Source: a gamma proteobacterium HdN1 (GTDB lineage Bacteria > Pseudomonadota > Gammaproteobacteria > Pseudomonadales > Ketobacteraceae). Taken from it: a DNA stretch of 64,000 nucleotides. Under the pieces are notes generated by a model. That model made no database searches. It saw only the letters and a list, made by a program, of their open reading frames with translations, and was not told the origin of the DNA. Where the stretch lies: positions 3,694,527 to 3,758,526 of the forward strand of contig FP929140.1 in assembly GCA_000198515.1 (NCBI GenBank), read 5' to 3'. Position 1 is the stretch's first letter. The number at the start of each line of letters is the position of its first letter. This document shows, piece by piece, positions 53,343 to 60,581 of this stretch. The translations under genes were made by a program, and so were the position numbers.

Positions 53343-55415
53343 ATGACCTTGCCACGATCCCGTGCTGCGCTGCTCACAAGCGCCTCGTTTTTACCGCCCC
53401 CTATGATTCCGCGTCATATTGCTCCCCAGTCACTGCAGGCTGGAGCGGCGCAAAAATTGTCTGCATGGTCACGATCCATTCATGTGCTCAGGTTCTTTTG
53501 GGTGCTCTTGGCGATAGTGCCTTTAATGATGTTTTCTTCTGCGCTGCGGGCGCAGGAGCTCGCTGAAGTCGTTCCGCAAACTTGGCAAATGCTGGATTAT
53601 CTAGCGAGCGATTATGCCGGTGCGGTTGAAGGTGGCAAAATCATTAGTGAGGCTGAGTATGCCGAGATGCAGGAGTTCTCGGCGACTGTGCGTACACGGC
53701 TCGTTGATCTTCCTAAGCGAGAAGGCCAAGCGGCGCTGTTGGCACAAGCGCAGGAGTTGATTCGTCTGGTGGATCAAAAGGCGGAAAGTGCTGATGTTGC
53801 GGCGCTCGCCCATAAGCTTGCAGATGCGCTGTTGGCTGAGTATCCCATCGTCACTGCGCCGAAATCTGCGCCCGATCTTGCTCGTGGCGCGGCGCTTTAT
53901 CAGCAGCAGTGTGCTTCTTGCCATGGAAAAACCGGTGCGGGGGATGGCGCCGCAGCCGCTGAGCTAGATCCGCCACCGATTGCATTTACTGACATGGATC
54001 GTGCCGATCAACGTAGCCCGCTATCGTTGTATCAGACCATCACGCAGGGCGTAGGTGGCACGTCGATGGCAGCTTACGCGAAAATTTTTTCTGAGGATGA
54101 GCACTGGGCCTTGGCCTATTACGTCGGCAGCATTGCTTATCTTAATGATGTTTCTGCAGGCGAAAAACTGTGGAATCAGGGTGGCAGTGCGCGTGCTCAT
54201 ATCAGCAATTTGCAAGAACTCTCCAGAATGCGGGCTGAGCAGTTGTTTGATCCTTTAGGGGCTGCGCAGGCGCACGCTTTGGTGGGCTATCTGCGCAGCC
54301 AACCGCAAGCGTTACAGCAAGCGTTCACCGGGATTCCCTTGGCGCGTGCGCGGCTTGCCGCGAGCGTTTCTGCGTATCAAGGCGGTGATCAGAAAGAGGC
54401 CGTTCGTCTTGCGCTCTCCGCTTACCTCGACGGTGTGGAGCCTATCGAGCCTCTGCTTAATGCTCGTGATGCCGACTTGCGCGCACGAATTGAGCTTGCG
54501 ATGGGCGCTTACCGAAGCGCACTTAGCCAAGCTGCACCTGTGGAGGAGGCTGCCGTTTTGGCGGCGAGTGCGGACGCTGTTTTAGTAGACGCGCTTGCTC
54601 TCACAGGGGAAGCAACTTATGACGGTTCAACGATTTTTATCGGTGCGTTTACCATTTTGTTGCGGGAGGGGCTGGAAGCGCTGTTAGTTGTGGTTGCTGT
54701 TTTGGCGTTTTTGAACGTGGCGGGGCGTCGTGAAACTTTGCCCTATGTACATGGCGGTTGGATTTCTGCTTTGGTTGCGGGCGGTTTTACTTGGTGGTTG
54801 GCGCGTTATTTTATTGATATCAGCGGTGCCAGCCGTGAGCTGACGGAAGGGCTTTCTTCGTTATTCGCGGCGCTTGTGTTGTTGAGCGTAGGGATTTGGA
54901 TGCATCAGAAGAGTATCGGCAATCGTTGGCAGGCGTATTTGAAAGCAAAAATGAGCAGTGCGCTTAGCAAAAAGTCTGCGTGGTTCTTGTTTGTCTTGGT
55001 CTTTGTATCGGTCTACCGCGAAGTGTTTGAGACAATTCTATTTTTTGCGGCGCTTTGGAGCGACGGGCAGGGGTACTGGCTGGCCGCAGGGATACTTGCC
55101 GCAGTGGCGGTGCTGAGTGTGGTGGCGTGGGTATTGTTGCGTACCAGCCGCCGCTTGCCGATTGGAGCGTTTTTTTCCGCGAGTTCCGCACTTATCGCAG
55201 TGCTGGCGGTGGTCTTGACCGGCAAGGGCGTTGCGGCTTTGCAGGAAGCAGGGTGGTTGAGCGTTAGCGTCGCGCCGCTGCCGCGTGTTGAATTGTTGGG
55301 CATGTATCCGACTTGGCAGACCCTTTCCGCGCAGCTCGCAATCGTTGCCGTGCTCGTAATTGGTTATTTTTATAACACGCGCGTGCAGTTGCAGGCGAGT
55401 ACCGCGCAACACTAG
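53343..55415 (+). CDS. Cytochrome c - FTR1-family iron permease fusion
   Basis: A 690-residue membrane protein with AAAGGAG before the ATG. A membrane signal (FFWVLLAIVPLMMFSSALRAQ, about 50-70) leads to a periplasmic helical part, then a cytochrome c domain with CASCHG (CxxCH at about 190) and a distal Met (GTSMAAYAKIF). After a second helical stretch comes the permease (about 420-690), with seven or so membrane helices and the iron-binding motifs REGLE (about 441-445) and REVFE. Such fusions belong to the FTR1/EfeU group and import ferrous or ferric iron with an electron-transfer step. The upstream Fur box supports this. Complete and single. Confidence 0.93.
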   Translation: MTLPRSRAALLTSASFLPPPMIPRHIAPQSLQAGAAQKLSAWSRSIHVLRFFWVLLAIVPLMMFSSALRAQELAEVVPQTWQMLDYLASDYAGAVEGGKIISEAEYAEMQEFSATVRTRLVDLPKREGQAALLAQAQELIRLVDQKAESADVAALAHKLADALLAEYPIVTAPKSAPDLARGAALYQQQCASCHGKTGAGDGAAAAELDPPPIAFTDMDRADQRSPLSLYQTITQGVGGTSMAAYAKIFSEDEHWALAYYVGSIAYLNDVSAGEKLWNQGGSARAHISNLQELSRMRAEQLFDPLGAAQAHALVGYLRSQPQALQQAFTGIPLARARLAASVSAYQGGDQKEAVRLALSAYLDGVEPIEPLLNARDADLRARIELAMGAYRSALSQAAPVEEAAVLAASADAVLVDALALTGEATYDGSTIFIGAFTILLREGLEALLVVVAVLAFLNVAGRRETLPYVHGGWISALVAGGFTWWLARYFIDISGASRELTEGLSSLFAALVLLSVGIWMHQKSIGNRWQAYLKAKMSSALSKKSAWFLFVLVFVSVYREVFETILFFAALWSDGQGYWLAAGILAAVAVLSVVAWVLLRTSRRLPIGAFFSASSALIAVLAVVLTGKGVAALQEAGWLSVSVAPLPRVELLGMYPTWQTLSAQLAIVAVLVIGYFYNTRVQLQASTAQH

Positions 55416-55453
55416 TGGCGCGCCGGCTGAGTGTTGCAGCGCCACTCAGTGTT
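55408..55453 (+). other. Hairpin over the permease stop codon
   Basis: AACACTAGTGGCGC and GCGCCACTCAGTGTT pair over 14 bp with one bulge; the TAG stop is inside the left arm. It precedes a normal terminator and may stabilise the mRNA end. Confidence 0.5.
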
Positions 55454-55476
55454 GTGTTTTGTTCAAAGAAATCCGC

Positions 55477-55516
55477 AAAAAGGCCCGATTCGACGTGAGT
55501 TTGATCGGGCTTTTTT
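55477..55516 (+). terminator. Terminator of the iron permease gene
   Basis: Stem GCCCGAT/ATCGGGC, extended by A/T pairs, followed by six T. Confidence 0.85.
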
Positions 55517-55618
55517 GTGGCTGGTGGTTGGGTGCTTGATATAGGGCTGCGCCACGCTTGCTTATGGGGGTGCAGGTCAAGCAGAATCATCTGTCTTTCT
55601 TTCATTAGCGGTTTTCTT

Positions 55619-56965
55619 ATGGGTTCTACGTGGGTTCGCATTGCAATTTGCGTTTTTCTTGCCGGTTTTGTCTGGTCGCTGGCGCCGGCAGAGCCTGTTT
55701 TGGCATTTGGCCTAGGTCTTTTTGTTCTGATCGGTGGGCTGTGGATGACGCAAGCGCTGCCACTTGCCGTTACTGCGCTTCTAGTGCCGCTGCTGGCCGC
55801 GCTCAGTGGCCTGTTCGCGCCGCGTGATGTGTTGAGTAGTTTTGCGCACCCGATTCTTTTTTTGTTTATGGGCGGATTTGCGCTGGCAACGGCGTTGCAG
55901 CAGCAGGGCCTAGATCGTGCGCTTGCTGTGGTGGTGCTTCGCTTGGCAAAAGGGCGGCCGCTGACAGCGGTTTTGCTGCTGTTTGTGCTGACAGCGCTGC
56001 TTTCCATGTGGGTCAGTAACACGGCTGTTGTGGTAATCATGTTGCCGCTTGCCAGTGGGATGATGCAGCAAATGCAAACGAGTGAGGGCGCAGGAAAGGC
56101 TGCTCCTGAGCGGGCTTTTCTAATGCTAGGGCTGGCCTATAGTGCAAGCATTGGAGGAATGGGTACGGTAGTTGGAAGCCCACCTAACGCGATTGCGGCG
56201 GCGCAGGCGAATATCAGTTTTGTGGAATGGATGCAGTTTGGAATACCGATGGTGCTGCTGTTGATGCCTTTGATGGTGGTTGCTCTATATCTGGTGTTGC
56301 GCCCCCGCTATGAGGGGCAGGTAACGGTGGTTTCGGAGCCGTTTGAGTGGACGCGGGCACGCAGGATCACCGTTGCGATTTTTTTGGTTGTCGGAGTCGG
56401 TTGGGTGGGCGGTGAGCATCTTGCGTCGTTTCTGGGTGTAAAGGGGGATGTGGACACCGTGATCGCCTTGCTTGCCATTGCCTTGATCGTGGTGAGCGGC
56501 GTGAGCCGATGGGAAGAGATTGAGGCCAATATCCAGTGGGGAGTGCTGCTGTTGTTTGGCGGTGGGCTCGCGCTAAGCCAGATCATGGATAAGAGTGGTA
56601 CCAGCCGTTTTCTGGCTGAACATTTGGTCGCGCTTCTTGAGGGTGCACCCTTGGTGGTGCTATTTGCGGGCGTATTCGCCTTTGTCGTGTTCCTTTCGGA
56701 GCTGATCAGTAATACTGCGGCTGCGGCGTTACTGGTGCCAGTGCTTATTGGTGTTGCGCAAGCGCTAGGGGTGTCGCCAGTGATTTTTGCGATGGCAATT
56801 GCGTTTTCTGCATCCTGTGGGTTTATGTTGCCGGTTGCGACGCCGCCCAATACGCTGGTCTATGGCACGGGTGTGGTAGCGCCGGCACAGATGATGAAGG
56901 TGGGTTTTGTGCTGAATCTCTTTTGCATTGTGGCGATTTCGTTGGTTGTGGCGGTGGTGATCTAG
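55619..56965 (+). CDS. SLC13/DASS-family anion:sodium transporter
   Basis: A 448-residue membrane transporter with about 11-12 helices. ATG 55619 gives MGSTWVRIAICVFLAGFVWS; upstream codons are inside the gap with no ribosome site. The two sodium/substrate motifs of the family are clear: SNTAVVVIMLPLA (about 141-153) and ISNTAAAALLVPVL (about 363-376), each with SNT. The family carries C4-dicarboxylates, citrate or sulfate; the substrate is not fixed by eye. Its last codons are copied as a 23-bp direct repeat beyond the ectoine cassette (60327-60349). Confidence 0.92.
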   Translation: MGSTWVRIAICVFLAGFVWSLAPAEPVLAFGLGLFVLIGGLWMTQALPLAVTALLVPLLAALSGLFAPRDVLSSFAHPILFLFMGGFALATALQQQGLDRALAVVVLRLAKGRPLTAVLLLFVLTALLSMWVSNTAVVVIMLPLASGMMQQMQTSEGAGKAAPERAFLMLGLAYSASIGGMGTVVGSPPNAIAAAQANISFVEWMQFGIPMVLLLMPLMVVALYLVLRPRYEGQVTVVSEPFEWTRARRITVAIFLVVGVGWVGGEHLASFLGVKGDVDTVIALLAIALIVVSGVSRWEEIEANIQWGVLLLFGGGLALSQIMDKSGTSRFLAEHLVALLEGAPLVVLFAGVFAFVVFLSELISNTAAAALLVPVLIGVAQALGVSPVIFAMAIAFSASCGFMLPVATPPNTLVYGTGVVAPAQMMKVGFVLNLFCIVAISLVVAVVI

Positions 56966-56974
56966 CGTGAAAGC
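56952..56974. repeat. 23-bp direct repeat, left border of ectoine cassette
   Basis: CGGTGGTGATCTAGCGTGAAAGC, covering the SLC13 stop codon; 22 of 23 bases recur in the same direction at 60327-60349, just upstream of ectR. Confidence 0.75.
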
Positions 56975-56977
56975 TCT

Positions 56978-57024
56978 CGTAGGCGGTGAACCCGTCTTCG
57001 CCGTGAACGGCATCAAGGCGGGTG
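56978..57024. repeat. 47-bp copy of an internal piece of the GMC gene
   Basis: Matches 60830-60877, inside the GMC dehydrogenase, at 42 of 48 aligned positions with one gap, in the same orientation. Non-coding here: it lies between the SLC13 and ectC stops. Confidence 0.75.
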
Positions 57025-57052
57025 AGCCACGGCGTTTTACGGGGCAGGAAAC

Positions 57053-57442
57053 TTACGGGGTTGATGGCGCGTATGCGCCATCTGGGCCGTGGGTTTCGTT
57101 ACCTTGGAGTGGCGGGTTAAACACGCAAAGCAGGCGCAATGCGTGGTTGAAGGCGCGAAGAATATGTTCATCGTGCTGGTCGAGCGCGTAAAGTATGCCT
57201 GGTTTGATCGTGATTTTTCGACGATCTTCAATTAGCTCAACTTCGCCTTCACCCTCAATGCAGTATACCGCTTCGAGGTGGTGTTTGTAGTGGATATGGG
57301 TTTCAGTATTGGGGTGTATCCACGTTTCGTGAAATGAAAAGCCCATATTGTCTTTTTGGGTCAAGAAACGAAAGCTGGTCCACGTTTTCGCTTTTACCGC
57401 TGCTTCGCTGTTTTGTATTTCTTGGAAAGATTTTATGAGCAT
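57053..57442 (-). CDS. ectC: L-ectoine synthase EctC
   Basis: A 129-residue cupin enzyme that cyclises N-gamma-acetyl-2,4-diaminobutyrate to ectoine. ATG 57442 (MLIKSFQEIQNS) is chosen over 57451, which would leave AGG touching the start. The family segments are present: TWTSFRFLTQKDNMGFSFHET, the cupin metal-site region HIHYKHHLEAVYCIEGEGEVE and LDQHDEHILRA. The C-terminal tail GNETHGPDGAYAP is usual. It lies 30 nt after ectB. The last gene of the operon; a short inverted repeat is in its 3-prime end, but no terminator with a U tract was seen. Confidence 0.97.
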   Translation of the reverse strand: MLIKSFQEIQNSEAAVKAKTWTSFRFLTQKDNMGFSFHETWIHPNTETHIHYKHHLEAVYCIEGEGEVELIEDRRKITIKPGILYALDQHDEHILRAFNHALRLLCVFNPPLQGNETHGPDGAYAPSTP

Positions 57443-57472
57443 CTTTGGCATCCTGTTCAGGGGGGGTAATGG

Positions 57473-58729
57473 TCAGAGGCAGGCGTAATTGCGGGTTGCG
57501 GCTTCAATGATTTCGAAACCGAAATTTAATTCTTTTTCGGTGATGGTGAGTGGTGGTAGAAGTTTTAGTACTTCTCCATAAGGGCCGCAGGTTTCGATGA
57601 TTAAGCCGCGCTCGAAACAGAATTGACTGATGCGATCGGCGGTTGTGGCGCTATCGTATTCGATTGCGCCTACCAGCCCTTTGCTGCGAACCGCAATAAT
57701 GGTTGGGCAGGTTTGACGCATGGCGCTAAGGTGAGCAGCGAGTTGAGCTGATTTTTTTGCAAGAGCTTCTGAAAATTCGGGAGTGCGCCAGAAGTGGTTG
57801 AGCGCTGCTGTTGCGCTTACAAACGCTGGGTTGTTTCCGCGAAAGGTTCCGTTGTGTGCCGAAGGGCTCCAGAGGTCGATTTCTGGTTGGATCAGCACCA
57901 AGGACATGGGGAGCCCGTAGCCAGAGAGGGATTTTGAAAGTGTGATGATGTCAGGGACGATGCCGGCCTCTTCAAAGCTGAAAAAACGGCCTGTACGCCC
58001 GCAGCCTACCTGAATGTCATCGACAATCAAAAGTATTTTGTGTGCTTTGCATAGCGCTGCAAGCGTAACCAGCCACTGATCACTGGCGATATTGATTCCG
58101 CCTTCCCCCTGCACGGTTTCAACGATAACTGCTGCAGGCAGATCAAGGCCAGATGAGCGATCCTCCAGCAGCTTACGGAAATAGGCCATAGAATCGCCGT
58201 GATCAGGCAGATAGCCATCATAGGGAATAAAGCTTACGTTGGCTAAAGGCGTTGCCGCCGCGTTGCGGAATTTAGTGTTTGCGGTGGCGGCAAGTGAGCC
58301 CAGCGAAACTCCGTGAAACGCGTTGGTAAAGGCAACGATGTTGGTGCGACCTGTGACCTGGCGCGCAAGTTTAAAGGCGGCTTCGACCGCGTTGGTGCCG
58401 GTGGGGCCAGTAAACTGAAGTTTGTATTGAAGTTTGCGCGGTGCAAGGATGACTTGCTCGAAGGTTTCCAGAAAGGCTCTTTTGGCAGATGTTGCCATAT
58501 CGAGCCCGTGAGTGATGCCATTTTCTTCCAAGTAGTCAATCACAGCGCGCTTAAGCGGCGCTGGGTTGTGGCCGTAATTCAGAGCGCCGGCTCCGGCAAA
58601 AAAATCGAGGTAGCGATTTCCATGTTCGTCCATGATCCAGCAATTTTCGGCTCTATGAAATACCGTGGGGTAGCTGCGGATGTAACCGCGTACTTCTGAT
58701 TCGAGTTGTTCAAAAACTGTGAGCGACAT
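57473..58729 (-). CDS. ectB: Diaminobutyrate-2-oxoglutarate transaminase EctB
   Basis: A 418-residue class III PLP aminotransferase that makes L-2,4-diaminobutyrate from aspartate semialdehyde with glutamate as donor. PLP-binding Lys is in DIITLSKSLSGYGLPMSLVL; other family segments are LDFFAGAGALNYGHN, FTGPTGTNAVEAAFKLARQV, TNAFHGVSLGSLAAT and VETVQGEGGIN. Full length. The start ATG shares one base with the ectA stop (TAATG), so expression is coupled. First committed step of ectoine synthesis. Confidence 0.98.
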   Translation of the reverse strand: MSLTVFEQLESEVRGYIRSYPTVFHRAENCWIMDEHGNRYLDFFAGAGALNYGHNPAPLKRAVIDYLEENGITHGLDMATSAKRAFLETFEQVILAPRKLQYKLQFTGPTGTNAVEAAFKLARQVTGRTNIVAFTNAFHGVSLGSLAATANTKFRNAAATPLANVSFIPYDGYLPDHGDSMAYFRKLLEDRSSGLDLPAAVIVETVQGEGGINIASDQWLVTLAALCKAHKILLIVDDIQVGCGRTGRFFSFEEAGIVPDIITLSKSLSGYGLPMSLVLIQPEIDLWSPSAHNGTFRGNNPAFVSATAALNHFWRTPEFSEALAKKSAQLAAHLSAMRQTCPTIIAVRSKGLVGAIEYDSATTADRISQFCFERGLIIETCGPYGEVLKLLPPLTITEKELNFGFEIIEAATRNYACL

Positions 58730-59457
58730 TAGATGGCCTCGTTGACTGGGCCGTGCGCTTGGCGCAAGGCTTGGGAGTGTGTGCCGGATCGTTCGGTGCT
58801 AGGGTGCTGGTTGCCAAAGCGTGCGTGCAGGTGCAATGGCGAGATTCGGAACAGGTGCTCTGGTTCGTGGCTGGCATCGCTGAACAGTTCGTTGCCGAAA
58901 AATTGCTCGGTGTTGCATTCTGCGCCGTGTTGCCCGGCGAGTTTGCGGAACAAGTTTTCGGAAGCGAGGTTGTCGGGGGATACGGTGGTTTCAATGCTGC
59001 GGATGTCGTGGCAGTGGCTCCGCTTAAGTACCTCGTTGATCATTCGCCCACCAAGGTTATGGCCGCGCCAACGCGGATGAACGGCAACTTGCCAAATGAA
59101 CAACGTTTGTGCCGAATGTGGCAGGCGGTAGCCCGACACATACCCAATCAGCGTATCTTCGTGTTCAGCAATGACGCAGGTGTGGGCGTGATGGGTGGTC
59201 TGCAAAAGGTATGCGTAGCAGGAGTTTAGGTCGAGAGGCGGGCAGGCTTTGATTAGCTGGTGGATGTGTTGAGCATCGGGGGCTTTAGGTGCTCGGAATC
59301 GGATTCTGGGGGAAGTTGTCAGGGAGGCGGGCGCTTTTGCTTTGGCCGGATTTGCGTTGGGTGCTGTAGCTGTGTTGGGTTCTGTAGCGGGCGTGAATAG
59401 AGGGCTGGGGGCTTGAGAGGGTGTGGGTGGCGTGGGTAAAGGTGTGTGTGATTTCAA
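58729..59457 (-). CDS. ectA: Diaminobutyrate acetyltransferase EctA with an unusual N-terminal leader
   Basis: A 242-residue reading frame starting at TTG 59457. The GNAT core (about 50-215) is complete EctA: RFRAPKAPDAQHIHQLIKAC, SCYAYLLQTTHHAHTCVIAE, LFIWQVAVHPRWRGHNLGG (acetyl-CoA loop), ETTVSPDNLASENLFRKLA. It acetylates diaminobutyrate. Normal EctA is about 170-190 residues, so there is a leader of about 50 residues, rich in Pro, Thr, Ala (PLPTPPTPSQAPSP), and a tail of about 20. There is no ATG in the leader or before residue 140; the real start could be a non-ATG codon nearer the core. Overlaps ectB by 1 nt. Confidence 0.92.
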   Translation of the reverse strand: MKSHTPLPTPPTPSQAPSPLFTPATEPNTATAPNANPAKAKAPASLTTSPRIRFRAPKAPDAQHIHQLIKACPPLDLNSCYAYLLQTTHHAHTCVIAEHEDTLIGYVSGYRLPHSAQTLFIWQVAVHPRWRGHNLGGRMINEVLKRSHCHDIRSIETTVSPDNLASENLFRKLAGQHGAECNTEQFFGNELFSDASHEPEHLFRISPLHLHARFGNQHPSTERSGTHSQALRQAHGPVNEAI

Positions 59458-59591
59458 TGTGGATTTGCCTGTTTTTGAGTGAATTAAGCCGTAGTAGGTA
59501 AGCCGCTAAACGCAAGCAGATTTACCTCAAGCGGGAGAAAAATGGGGGCTACGCGGTGCGTACTGCTTCCTGAAGGAATCATTTGAGCACG

Positions 59592-59605
59592 AACTAATTT
59601 TAGTT
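59592..59605. promoter_or_regulatory. Candidate EctR operator
   Basis: Dyad AACTAA-TT-TTAGTT, 135 bp upstream of the ectA start and between ectR and ectA. MarR proteins bind short dyads of this kind, and the EctR site of methylotrophs also has TTAGT/CTAA halves. Inferred from symmetry and place only. Confidence 0.45.
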
Positions 59606-59726
59606 TTACATTCGGGGCGCTACCTGTCAACCCGAATGGGAGTTTTGGTGTGGGCGCCGATCATCCACAATGCTAGCCGAGGCGGCAGTTCGAGAGGGCT
59701 GGGCGGTTGTTGGAAAGTTTGTTCGG

Positions 59727-60305
59727 CTATGCTTTTGGTTGTGGCGTCGTGCCGGCGTCGGTGGGTGATTTGCGGCTTGTTGACCGTGTGCGCGGAGTGG
59801 AGGGCGCCGCGTTCTGGGGTGGCTGAATGGGGGCAACGTCGAGGATTGCTGATGCGTCGATGGCTTCTGCGCCCATAAGATCGACGACCCGTTCTAACGC
59901 AAGTGCGAGGGTGGTTTGTTCCAAGTCGCTGAGTTCGTGAAAGCGTTTTAAGAGCCGATGCTGAAGTGGGAAAGGGGCGTGCTGGGCCGCAGTTTGGCCT
60001 TTTTGAGTGATGCTGATCAAAGTCTGCCTGCGATCATCGGGGTTGCGTGTGCGCCGGATCAGGCTGCCTGATTCAAGCCGGTCGACGATGCCTACTACTG
60101 TGCTAGGGCTAAGATCAATGCTTTGGCTCAGTTTTTTGAGTGTGATCGGCCCTTGTTCGGCGATGGCGAGTAAGGCTACCAGTTGTGGGGTGGTGAAATT
60201 ATCGCTTTGCAGAAGTAGGCGCGAATGGATATCGACCGCGCGGATAATACGGCGAATTGCGCGCATTACGCGGAGGTCTGTTTCTGGGTTCAGCTGCTTT
60301 GGCAT
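59727..60305 (-). CDS. ectR: MarR-family regulator, EctR-like
   Basis: A 192-residue MarR-type regulator. The winged helix covers about 35-110, with recognition helix region LKKLSQSIDLSPSTVVGIVDRLE and the wing RRTRNPDDRRQTLISIT. The opening NPETDLRVMRAIRRIIRAVD is characteristic of EctR, the repressor of ectoine genes in halophilic methylotrophs. The C-terminus has an extra Pro/Ser/Thr-rich tail of about 40 residues. It lies upstream of ectA on the same strand (269-bp gap), not divergent as in Methylotuvimicrobium. It is likely to control ectABC in response to salt. Confidence 0.9.
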   Translation of the reverse strand: MPKQLNPETDLRVMRAIRRIIRAVDIHSRLLLQSDNFTTPQLVALLAIAEQGPITLKKLSQSIDLSPSTVVGIVDRLESGSLIRRTRNPDDRRQTLISITQKGQTAAQHAPFPLQHRLLKRFHELSDLEQTTLALALERVVDLMGAEAIDASAILDVAPIQPPQNAAPSTPRTRSTSRKSPTDAGTTPQPKA

Positions 60306-60326
60306 GGCAAGGATGGTGAGCGATAA

Positions 60327-60349
60327 CGGTGGTGATCTAGCGCGAAAGC
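60327..60349. repeat. 23-bp direct repeat, right border of ectoine cassette
   Basis: CGGTGGTGATCTAGCGCGAAAGC, one base different from the SLC13 3-prime end at 56952-56974 and in the same direction. It begins 22 bp upstream of the ectR start. Confidence 0.75.
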
Positions 60350-60390
60350 AAAAAAAACTGCGACGGGGCGTGGTCGCGCCCTCGTCACAG
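60350..60390 (-). terminator. Terminator upstream of ectR, reading from the GMC gene
   Basis: On the minus strand CTGTGACGAGGGCG and CGCCCCGTCGCAG form a long stem with one bulge and one mismatch, followed by eight T. It should stop transcription from the GMC gene entering ectR. Confidence 0.85.
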
Positions 60391-60470
60391 CAGGAGAAAC
60401 GTTTGATTAAAGTTCGTTCAAATCTCGGGTGTTTGAAGCGAAATGCATTTGAAGACGCCCCAATTTTTAC

Positions 60471-60509
60471 AGAAAAACGCGCATAATGTCAAATTACGCG
60501 CGTTTTTCT
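60471..60509. terminator. Hairpin terminator after the GMC gene
   Basis: 12-bp perfect stem AGAAAAACGCGC/GCGCGTTTTTCT with a 15-base loop; T5 is in the stem. With the one at 60350-60390 it forms a double stop. Confidence 0.7.
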
Positions 60510-60581
60510 GCTTTTGTAACGCGGGAAAAATGGGCTCAACACAGTGGGTGCAACACTGGAAAAGGCGCTCGTTAACCTCTT

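Noticed and set aside
57063-57082. Inverted repeat GATGGCGC-GTAT-GCGCCATC at the end of ectC
   Set aside because: It lies in coding sequence for the usual EctC tail and has no U tract, so I do not call it a terminator.
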